A stretch of DNA of 62,546 nucleotides from Rhodospirillales bacterium (GTDB lineage Bacteria; Pseudomonadota; Alphaproteobacteria; Rhodospirillales; Defluviicoccaceae), in contig REEP01000055.1 of the NCBI GenBank assembly GCA_007695045.1, positions 1-62,546 on the forward strand. The letters are read 5' to 3'. Below the pieces are notes generated by a model. That model was not told where the DNA came from, ran no database searches, and saw only the letters and a list, made by a program, of their open reading frames with translations. Shown here in pieces: positions 34,803 through 41,778 of the stretch. Position 1 is the stretch's first letter; every line of letters begins with the position of its first letter. Position numbers and translations under genes: made by a program.

Positions 34803-37343
34803 ATGTCGGTGGTTGTGATCGTCGACGATCGCGCGACCAACCTGAAAATTCTGCGGCGGTTCGCCGAACGTCTTGGGCCGGACGTGCTGGTCCAGACCTA
34901 CGACAGCGCGGGCGCTGCGCTCGACAGCTTCCGGCGGGTAGCACCCGACCTGATCGTCACCGACTACGTCATGCCCGGCATGAGCGGGGAGCAGTTCATC
35001 GAGCGGTGCCGTCAGGATCCTCTGACCCAGGAAGTGCCGATCATCGTGGTCACCGCTTACGAGGATCGCGATTTCCGCTACCGGGCTCTGGATGCCGGGG
35101 CCAGCGACTTCCTGTTGAGCCCGGTGGACGCCCGCGAATTTTGTACCCGGGCACGCAACCTCCTGACCCTCCGCGAGCAGAAGAAAGCAATCCAGGACCA
35201 CGCTGAGTCACTGGAAAGTGAACTGGCGGCGGCACTTCGCCGGCATGCCGAGGACGTGCAGCGACGCGAACACCAGTTGCGCCGAATCGTCAACACCGTG
35301 CCAGCCCTGATCCGGGCCAGCGATTCCGCCGCCACCGTCACGCTGATGAACGACTATCATAAGCTTCTGTTCGACGTCGGACGCCGCAGCGGCGAACGCG
35401 CAGTGTCCGCGGATGTCTTCGGCGACAGCTATGTGGCCCGGCACCGACAACTGGATCGCGAGGTGATCGAGAGCGGCCGCACCCTGGTTGGCATCGAGGA
35501 AACGGTGTCGGCCCCGGGCGGATCGGACCGGGTTCTGCTGACGACAAAGGCCCCCTTGATCGCCGGTGACGGAACCATTGACCAGGTGGTGACGGTGTCG
35601 CTGGATATCACCGAGCGCAAGCGCGGGGAACGGGCGCTGCTGGAGAGCGAGCAGCGGTTCCGCAGCCTGGTGGAAAGCTCCGTACTCGGCATCGTCATCG
35701 TGCGTGACGGCAGACCCGTCTTCGCCAACCGGACGTATGCAGCCATTTTCGGCTATGACGATCCGGCCGAGATCACCGCTCTCGGTTCCCTCGATCCCAT
35801 CTATGCCCCGACCGAACTGGAGCGCATCCACCATTACCGCGCTGCCCGAAAGGCCGGCAAGCCGGTACCCAACCGGTACGAGTTTCAGGGGCTGCGCAAG
35901 GATGGCTCCCTGCTCTGGGTTGAAACGCAGATTCAGGAAATCGTCTGGGAAGGTGAGCGCGCATTTCAATGCACCCTGGTCGATAACACCTTGCGTAAGG
36001 AGTACGAGGAGCGGCTGGAACGCCAAGCGAACTTCGACGATGTCACCGGGCTGCCCAACCGGGTGCTGGCCCTGGATCGGCTGCGCGGCGCCGTGGTCAG
36101 CGCGCAGCGCCATCATCACAAGGTCGGCATCTTGTTTGTCGACCTCGACCACTTCAAGAAGATCAATGACACCCTGGGCCACGCCACCGGCGATCAACTC
36201 CTGCGGCTTGCCGCCGAGCGATTGACCGGATGCGTCCGGGCGGAGGACACCGTGGCCCGGCTGGGCGGCGACGAGTTCACGGTGATCCTGCCCAAACTGG
36301 CCTCATCCGCCCACGCCGAACCGGTGATCCAGAAAATCCTCGACACCTTCTCGGAGCCGTTCCAACTCGGCCAGGACGAAGCCTTCATCAGTGCCAGCAT
36401 CGGCGTCACCGTGGCGCCCAATGACGGCAATGATCCGCAGGTGCTGATGCAGAATGCCGACGCGGCAATGTACCGCGCCAAGGAACAGGGGCGGAATACG
36501 TTCCATTACTTCACGCCCGAACTCAATCGTCGCGCGGTCGAGCGCATGCGGCTGGAAAGCCACCTCCTGCACGCCCTCGATCGCGGCGAACTCGATCTCC
36601 ACTACCAGCCCATCGTCGACCTGCGCCTGGGGACGGTCGCGGGGGCCGAGGCGCTGCTGCGTTGGACCAACCCGGAGCTGGGGAACGTCGGGCCCGACCG
36701 ATTCATCCCGCTGGCCGAGGATACCGGGCTGATCGTGCCAATCGGCCAATGGGTGCTGGATACCGCATGCGCGCAACTGGCAGCGTGGCGGGAAATCGGA
36801 CTGGCCCCGATCAGGCTCTCGGTCAACATCTCCAGCCGCCAATTCCGCGGCACCAACCTGTGCGTTGCCCTCGCCGAAATGTTGAAGCGGCACAACGTTT
36901 CGTCTCACCTGCTCGAACTGGAGATTACGGAGGGTCTGCTGATGGACGAACTGCCGCAGACACGGGCCAATCTCCGGGATCTGGCCTCGCTTGCGGTGCG
37001 CCTCTCCCTGGACGATTTCGGCACGGGCTACTCCAGCCTCCGCTATCTCAAGCAGTTTCCCGTGGACACCCTGAAGATCGACAAGTCGTTCGTCAGCGAG
37101 GTCCCGCATGACGAAGGCGACGCCACCGTGGTGGAAGCGATCATTGCCATGGCCCATCGCCTGGGTCTGCAAGTCATCGGTGAGGGGATCGAGACCCAGG
37201 AACAGCTACGATTTCTGCAGGCGGCGGGATGCGACTTGGCCCAGGGATTCTACCTCAGCCGGCCCCTGACGGCGGCCGCCTTCCTTCGCTGGCGCGAGGA
37301 ACGTATGCCGATCCTGAGCGGCGCCCTGCAGGAGTCGCTATAA
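34803..37343 (+). CDS. REC-PAS-PAS-GGDEF-EAL c-di-GMP turnover protein
   Basis: An 846-residue cytoplasmic protein. The receiver (residues 1-120) has the acidic pair in VIVDDRATN and phospho-aspartate near 54 (IVTDYVMPGMSG). A short coiled coil and two PAS domains (about 160-270 and 285-400) follow. The GGDEF domain has its motif at about 488-492 (ARLGGDEF) and an inhibitory RxxD site (RAED) five residues before it. The EAL domain has EALLRW at about 616 and DDFGTGYSSL. Both catalytic motifs look intact, so it could make and degrade c-di-GMP. The ATG at 34803 places the receiver at the N-terminus, but its AGGAGG is 17 bp away, so the true start may differ. It is divergent from rpfF and may receive the RpfC-like phosphorelay. 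Confidence 0.88.
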   Translation: MSVVVIVDDRATNLKILRRFAERLGPDVLVQTYDSAGAALDSFRRVAPDLIVTDYVMPGMSGEQFIERCRQDPLTQEVPIIVVTAYEDRDFRYRALDAGASDFLLSPVDAREFCTRARNLLTLREQKKAIQDHAESLESELAAALRRHAEDVQRREHQLRRIVNTVPALIRASDSAATVTLMNDYHKLLFDVGRRSGERAVSADVFGDSYVARHRQLDREVIESGRTLVGIEETVSAPGGSDRVLLTTKAPLIAGDGTIDQVVTVSLDITERKRGERALLESEQRFRSLVESSVLGIVIVRDGRPVFANRTYAAIFGYDDPAEITALGSLDPIYAPTELERIHHYRAARKAGKPVPNRYEFQGLRKDGSLLWVETQIQEIVWEGERAFQCTLVDNTLRKEYEERLERQANFDDVTGLPNRVLALDRLRGAVVSAQRHHHKVGILFVDLDHFKKINDTLGHATGDQLLRLAAERLTGCVRAEDTVARLGGDEFTVILPKLASSAHAEPVIQKILDTFSEPFQLGQDEAFISASIGVTVAPNDGNDPQVLMQNADAAMYRAKEQGRNTFHYFTPELNRRAVERMRLESHLLHALDRGELDLHYQPIVDLRLGTVAGAEALLRWTNPELGNVGPDRFIPLAEDTGLIVPIGQWVLDTACAQLAAWREIGLAPIRLSVNISSRQFRGTNLCVALAEMLKRHNVSSHLLELEITEGLLMDELPQTRANLRDLASLAVRLSLDDFGTGYSSLRYLKQFPVDTLKIDKSFVSEVPHDEGDATVVEAIIAMAHRLGLQVIGEGIETQEQLRFLQAAGCDLAQGFYLSRPLTAAAFLRWREERMPILSGALQESL

Positions 37344-37493
37344 TACCTCCAGCACCGGCGCCGCCGGCACACCGGCCAATGCCCCCATGTTCCGTTCGAA
37401 AGCCTGCAGCGGAAGCGCCGCTGACTGGAAGACGGTGGTGCGCGGTTGCCAGTCCTTGCGCCGGGTCTCCAGCTCGAGCCGGGAGAGCGGCAT
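37338..37493 (-). pseudogene. ilvD 3'-end fragment in a short open frame
   Basis: A 51-codon minus-strand frame. It contains ELETRRKDWQPRTTVFQSAAL, which matches the C-terminal ELEARRKDWQPRTTDFQSGAL of ilvD located 0.9 kb away in the same orientation. The 62 bp at 37414-37475 and 38326-38387 differ at five positions. Past that, the two diverge completely (PLQAFERNMGALAG here). It overlaps the end of the GGDEF-EAL gene by six bases. It is read as a truncated duplicate, or a small gene that captured the segment. Confidence 0.55.
37414..37475. repeat. 62-bp near-copy of the ilvD 3' region
   Basis: About 92 percent identical by eye (57 of 62) to 38326-38387, in direct orientation. The two copies flank the vapBC-type module. 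Confidence 0.85.
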
Positions 37494-37553
37494 TGCCTGA
37501 AGCCAATGGGTCCGCTACTTTGGTTCCGTAATGGAGTCGTTTTGGAACCACCA

Positions 37554-37790
37554 ATGCCCGTGAACCTGTCGATCAAGAACGCTCCCGACCATGTTGTTCA
37601 GCGCCTGAAGGCCCGCGCGGCGCGTCATCACCGCTCCTTGCAAGGGGAACTCCTGGCAATCCTCGAAGAAGCAGCCCGGCCGCCCCGTCAGCTGACCGTC
37701 GAGGAGGTGTTGGCTGAGGTCCGACGCCTTCAGCTGAGCACACCTGCGGAATCGGCGGCCATGGTCCGGGCTGACCGGGATGCCCGTTAA
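37554..37790 (+). CDS. Antitoxin, FitA/VapB-like ribbon-helix-helix protein
   Basis: A 78-residue protein with an N-terminal DNA-binding ribbon (MPVNLSIKNAPDHVVQRLKA) and helices (ARHHRSLQGELLAILEEAA), followed by a flexible C-terminal part that usually binds the toxin. FitA/VapB and Phd-free types with this start pair with PIN toxins. The ATG at 37554 is where the family begins; in-frame codons upstream are not family-like. It overlaps the toxin gene by 11 bp, the usual arrangement, and probably autoregulates the pair. Confidence 0.82.
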   Translation: MPVNLSIKNAPDHVVQRLKARAARHHRSLQGELLAILEEAARPPRQLTVEEVLAEVRRLQLSTPAESAAMVRADRDAR

Positions 37791-38151
37791 GGTCGTCGAC
37801 GCTTCAGCAATCGGGGCTCTGGTGTTTGGCGAACCCGCGGCCGAAGAGGTTGCCGCGAAACTATCCGCGGCAACCCTCGCCGCACCGGCGCTGCTTGCCT
37901 TCGAGATTGCGAATATCGCGGTTAAGAAACTGCGGCGGCATCCGGACCAACGGGACGCTTTGCTGGCCGGACACGCATTGTTTGACCGGCTGTCGATCGA
38001 GATTGTCGCCGTCGATAGTGCCGCCGTGGTCAACGTTGCCGAGGAAACCGGGCTTACCGCGTACGGCGCCAGCTATCTGTGGCTGGCACGCGAACTCCGC
38101 GTGGCGCTTGTGACCCTCGATGCGGCGCTGGCTGTCGCCGCTGGTTCCTGA
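37780..38151 (+). CDS. vapC: VapC-like PIN-domain toxin, one catalytic Asp replaced
   Basis: A 123-residue PIN-domain ribonuclease homologue. Acidic residues are Asp7 (VVDASA), Glu42 (FEIAN) and Asp114 (LVTLDAAL). At the fourth site, where the family has Asp in LTAYDASY, this protein has Gly96 (LTAYGASY), a one-base difference (GGC for GAC). That could weaken or abolish RNase activity. The rest of the fold looks intact. Overlapped by its antitoxin gene and convergent to ilvD. Confidence 0.85.
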   Translation: MPVKVVDASAIGALVFGEPAAEEVAAKLSAATLAAPALLAFEIANIAVKKLRRHPDQRDALLAGHALFDRLSIEIVAVDSAAVVNVAEETGLTAYGASYLWLARELRVALVTLDAALAVAAGS

Positions 38152-38231
38152 CGCACTGTGTTACCTTGCTGTGATGACAGCAGGCGACGGCGGGCTCGGG
38201 AGGCGTGTCGTCAGTCCCCCTGAGCCCTCAC

Positions 38232-39968
38232 TCACACGTCCGCGTACACGTGGGTCTCCGCCTTGGCGCCGGGGTGGGTGACGGCACCGTTGCAGGTGTC
38301 GCCCACCAGCTGCGCGTACTTCCACAGCGCCCCTGACTGAAAGTCGGTGGTGCGCGGTTGCCAATCCTTGCGCCGGGCCTCCAGCTCAGCTTCACTCACC
38401 TCAACGTCCAGGGTGCCGGCCTCGGCGTCGATGGCGATGATGTCGCCGTCCCGCAGCAGGCCGATGGGGCCGCCCACCGCCGCCTCCGGCCCGACATGGC
38501 CGATGCAGAATCCCCGGGTCGCTCCGGAGAACCGGCCGTCGGTGATCAGTGCCACCTTGTCCCCCATCCCTTGGCCATACAGCGCCGCGGTGGTCGACAG
38601 CATCTCCCGCATGCCGGGGCCGCCGCGCGGGCCCTCGTACCGGATCACCAGCACCTCCCCCTCCCGGTACTCCCGCCGCCCCACCGCCTCGAAGCAGGCT
38701 TCCTCGCTGTCGAAGCAGCGGGCCGGGCCGCGGAACTTGAGAAACGTCATGCCGGCCACCTTGACGATGGCGCCCTGCGGTGCGAGGGAACCCTTGAGCC
38801 CGACCACGCCGCCGGTGGGACTGAGGGGGCGGCTCACGGGTCGGATCACCTCCTGGTCGTCCCGCAGCGTCACCCCTTCAAGGTTTTCGGCCAGGGTGCG
38901 GCCAGTGACGGTGAGGCAGTCGCCGTGCAGGAAGCCGCCGTCCAGAAGGGTACGCAGCACCGCCGAAACCCCGCCGGCCTCGAACAGGTCCTTGGCGACG
39001 AACCGCCCGGCGGGCTTGAGGTCGGCGATGTAGGGGGTGCGGCGGAAGATCCGGCAGACGTCTTCCAGGTCGAAGTCGATCCCGGCCTCGTGCGCCATCG
39101 CCGGCAAGTGCAGGCCCGCGTTGGTGGACCCGCCGGTGGCGGCGACCACGGTGGCGGCGTTTTCCAACGCCTTGCGGGTGACGATGTCGCGGGGCCGCAG
39201 GCCCGATTGCAGCAGCGCCATCACCGCCCGTCCCGATGCCTCGCACAGCGCGTCCCGGGATTCGTACGGCGCCGGCGCGCCGGCCGAGCCCGGAAGCGCG
39301 AGCCCGATGGCCTCCGACACGCAGGCCATGGTGTTGGCGGTGAACTGGCCGCCGCAGGAGCCGGCGGAGGGGCAGGCGACGCACTCCAGTTCGTGCAATT
39401 CCGCATCGCTCATGGCGCCGCCGGAATGCTTGCCCACCGCCTCGAACAGATCCTGCACGGTGACGTCCCGCCCCTGATACCGCCCCGGCAGGATCGAGCC
39501 GCCATAGATGAACACCGACGGCACGTTCAACCGGATCATCGCCATCATCATCCCCGGCAGAGACTTGTCGCAGCCGGCCAGGCCCACCAGCGCGTCATAG
39601 CAGTGGCCACGCATGGTCAGCTCCACCGAGTCGGCGATCACCTCCCGGGACACCAGGGAGGACTTCATCCCGGCGTGGCCCATGGCGATGCCGTCGGTGA
39701 CGGTGATGGTGACGAACTCCCGCGGGGTACCGGCCGCGGCCTTGACCCCCAACTTCACCGCCTGGGCCTGACGGGACAGGGAGATATTGCATGGTGCCGC
39801 CTCGTTCCAGCAGGTGGCGACGCCAACGAACGGGCGGTGGATCTCCTCCTCCGACAGGCCCATGGCGTAATAATAGGAACGGTGCGGGGCGCGTGACGGC
39901 CCCTCGGTGACATGGCGGCTCGGCAACCGCGCCTTGTCGAACAGTGGCTTCCTGGCGTCGTCTGGCAT
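38232..39968 (-). CDS. ilvD: Dihydroxy-acid dehydratase
   Basis: An Fe-S dehydratase of branched-chain amino acid synthesis, 578 residues, close to the family's usual length. Cluster-ligand cysteines are in GVATCWNEAAPCN (near 50), GLAGCDKSLPGMMMA (near 121) and CPSAGSCGGQFTANTM (near 194). KALENAATVVAATGGSTNAGLHL and TDGRFSGATRGFCIGHVGPEA also fit. The ATG at 39968 has AAGGAA seven bases upstream. It converts dihydroxyisovalerate and dihydroxymethylvalerate to the 2-oxoacids. Its last codons are duplicated at 37414-37475. Confidence 0.95.
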   Translation of the reverse strand: MPDDARKPLFDKARLPSRHVTEGPSRAPHRSYYYAMGLSEEEIHRPFVGVATCWNEAAPCNISLSRQAQAVKLGVKAAAGTPREFVTITVTDGIAMGHAGMKSSLVSREVIADSVELTMRGHCYDALVGLAGCDKSLPGMMMAMIRLNVPSVFIYGGSILPGRYQGRDVTVQDLFEAVGKHSGGAMSDAELHELECVACPSAGSCGGQFTANTMACVSEAIGLALPGSAGAPAPYESRDALCEASGRAVMALLQSGLRPRDIVTRKALENAATVVAATGGSTNAGLHLPAMAHEAGIDFDLEDVCRIFRRTPYIADLKPAGRFVAKDLFEAGGVSAVLRTLLDGGFLHGDCLTVTGRTLAENLEGVTLRDDQEVIRPVSRPLSPTGGVVGLKGSLAPQGAIVKVAGMTFLKFRGPARCFDSEEACFEAVGRREYREGEVLVIRYEGPRGGPGMREMLSTTAALYGQGMGDKVALITDGRFSGATRGFCIGHVGPEAAVGGPIGLLRDGDIIAIDAEAGTLDVEVSEAELEARRKDWQPRTTDFQSGALWKYAQLVGDTCNGAVTHPGAKAETHVYADV

Positions 39969-40055
39969 CCTGAGTTCCTTGCGAATCCCTGGCGTGATAC
40001 AGGTCGCGTGGCGGAGGGCTCCGAGCGTTGCGCTCCTGTGGCCCATCCGCAGCGG

Positions 40056-40238
40056 TCACCGCGAGAAATAAATCAGGAGCGCCAGAAACGCCAGCGCCGC
40101 GCCCTGAGCGATCACCCGAACGCGCATCAGCACGTTGCTCCACTTGTCGCTGCCGCTGGCAAACGCCAACAAACCGGTCAGCAGCACCGCCGCCACCGCT
40201 ACCAAGGTCAGCGCCAGAAGCACATCCGCCGTCGCCAT
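40056..40238 (-). CDS. HIG1-type twin transmembrane protein
   Basis: A 60-residue membrane protein with two helices (about 5-27 and 40-57) separated by SGSDKWSNVLMRVRVIAQG. The LMRxRVxxQG motif in the loop is that of HIG1/twin-transmembrane proteins, which associate with cytochrome oxidase in relatives of mitochondria. GGGGATCTTTAG lies before the ATG. It lies in a minus-strand run with ilvD and exonuclease I. The respiratory role is inferred. Confidence 0.75.
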   Translation of the reverse strand: MATADVLLALTLVAVAAVLLTGLLAFASGSDKWSNVLMRVRVIAQGAALAFLALLIYFSR

Positions 40239-40341
40239 CTAAAGATCCCCCAACCCGTGTCTGCCGTCAGGCTTTTCCGCTTAAGCGGATCTGGCCCGGC
40301 CATGTCAACTGTAACACCAACAACAGCCCCGTGCCCCCGGC

Positions 40342-41760
40342 TCAGCAGATGCCGGCGGCCAACGCACTCCAGTGATCGGCGATCGCCTCCAGATGCCGGC
40401 GAACGTCCGCGAGAAAGTCCCGGTGCGCTCCCTCGGCATCGAGGAGAAGGTTTTCCGCCTCCCGCAGCGCCATCGGCATCGCCCGCCATGGCACATCGGC
40501 ATCTTCGCTCAGAACCCGGTCCACCCCCCATCGCAGCAGGGCCGTGCGATCATCGCTGCCGAGCGTGTCGGGGTTCTCGGCGAACACCAGTCGCCGCGCC
40601 AAGTCCGCCAGTTTGGCATCCGCAAAGGTCTGTGCAAGTCCCGCACGGGACGGCCAGTCTCCGGCGTGGAAGCGGGCGATGCGCGCCGCATCGTCACTGC
40701 CGGTCTCAGGAAACCGCTCGTGCCACCTGTGTTCGATCAGCGACGGCGGCTGCATGGACAGTCGGCGCAGCCGCAAGGCTTCCCCCACCCGCGCCCGGAA
40801 ATCCGGTCGGCTGGCGATCAGGTCCAGCCGGCGGTGCCGTTCGCCCGGCGGCACGTTCAGGGCGGCAACCTCCCGCGAGGCCCACTCAGCCGGCATCAGC
40901 GCCGGCTGAGCGGTGGCGCGGAGCGCCCGGATCACTTTGGGCGAACGGGCCAGGAGACGGACGATCTCCTCCGCGGTTCGCTCAAGGTACGGTGTGGGAT
41001 CATGCGCGAGGTCAAACACCGCCACGTCCATGGCGTCGTCCGGATGGCGGCCGCAGGCGATCACCAAACGGCTCACCACCCGACCGTAGGTGAAATCCGT
41101 CAGCACCAAAGGCTCGGCTTCGGCCAAAGCTGCCAGCACCGCGTGCTTGTGGGCGCACTGGATCATCCGTGCCCACACGGGCGGCGTGGCGTTGCGCACG
41201 CGCCGTGCCACGCACAGCGCCGCTTCCGCATCGGCCATGGCGTCGTGACTGTCGGCGGCACCACAGCCGAACGCCGGCGCCACGTGATCGAGCCGGAATG
41301 TGGGCCGGCCGCGGTGGTCATGGGGTGGCTTGATGCGGTCAGAAGCATAGAGCGCCGCAGCCTGCGCGATCCGCATCACGCAACCACGCCCGTTTCCCCC
41401 GGCACTGGTGAGAAAGGGCTGCTGCAATGACTGGTAAAATGTCTGGCGCAGCAACGGCTCGTCGAACACGAACGAGTTCCAGCCCAGGAAGATGGCAGGC
41501 GACCAGCGCCGGAAGCATGCCCCGGTCTCCTGCGCCAGATCGTACCAGCTTGGCAGGCGGCTGTCCTCCAGCATGGCCGGCGTGATTCCGGTCACCCTGA
41601 GGGCGGCCGGCGACGGCACCACCCACGGCAGACGGCGGCAGCGGGCCTCGAACCGCTCGATCGGGTTGAGATCCGCATCGGTGCGGATCGCCGCCACCTG
41701 GACAATCTGGTCGAACGCGGCCGAAGTGCCGGTTGCTTCCAGATCGTAGAAGACGAACAC
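40342..41760 (-). CDS. sbcB: Exodeoxyribonuclease I
   Basis: A 3'-5' single-strand exonuclease of the DnaQ-like fold, 472 residues. Exo I is FYDLEATGTSAAFDQIVQVA with Asp6 and Glu8. Exo II includes LGWNSFVFDEPLLRQTFYQS (Asp near 100), and Exo III is DSHDAMADAEAAL (His and Asp near 172-176). The C-terminal SH3-like and helical parts are typical of ExoI (HRCHEL-type regions are more diverged). It probably acts in recombination and repair. The GTG start sits 18 bp after the asmA stop and leaves only five residues before the first catalytic Asp; no clear ribosome site is seen. Confidence 0.88.
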   Translation of the reverse strand: MFVFYDLEATGTSAAFDQIVQVAAIRTDADLNPIERFEARCRRLPWVVPSPAALRVTGITPAMLEDSRLPSWYDLAQETGACFRRWSPAIFLGWNSFVFDEPLLRQTFYQSLQQPFLTSAGGNGRGCVMRIAQAAALYASDRIKPPHDHRGRPTFRLDHVAPAFGCGAADSHDAMADAEAALCVARRVRNATPPVWARMIQCAHKHAVLAALAEAEPLVLTDFTYGRVVSRLVIACGRHPDDAMDVAVFDLAHDPTPYLERTAEEIVRLLARSPKVIRALRATAQPALMPAEWASREVAALNVPPGERHRRLDLIASRPDFRARVGEALRLRRLSMQPPSLIEHRWHERFPETGSDDAARIARFHAGDWPSRAGLAQTFADAKLADLARRLVFAENPDTLGSDDRTALLRWGVDRVLSEDADVPWRAMPMALREAENLLLDAEGAHRDFLADVRRHLEAIADHWSALAAGIC

Positions 41761-41778
41761 AGGAACGTGCGCCGGCCG

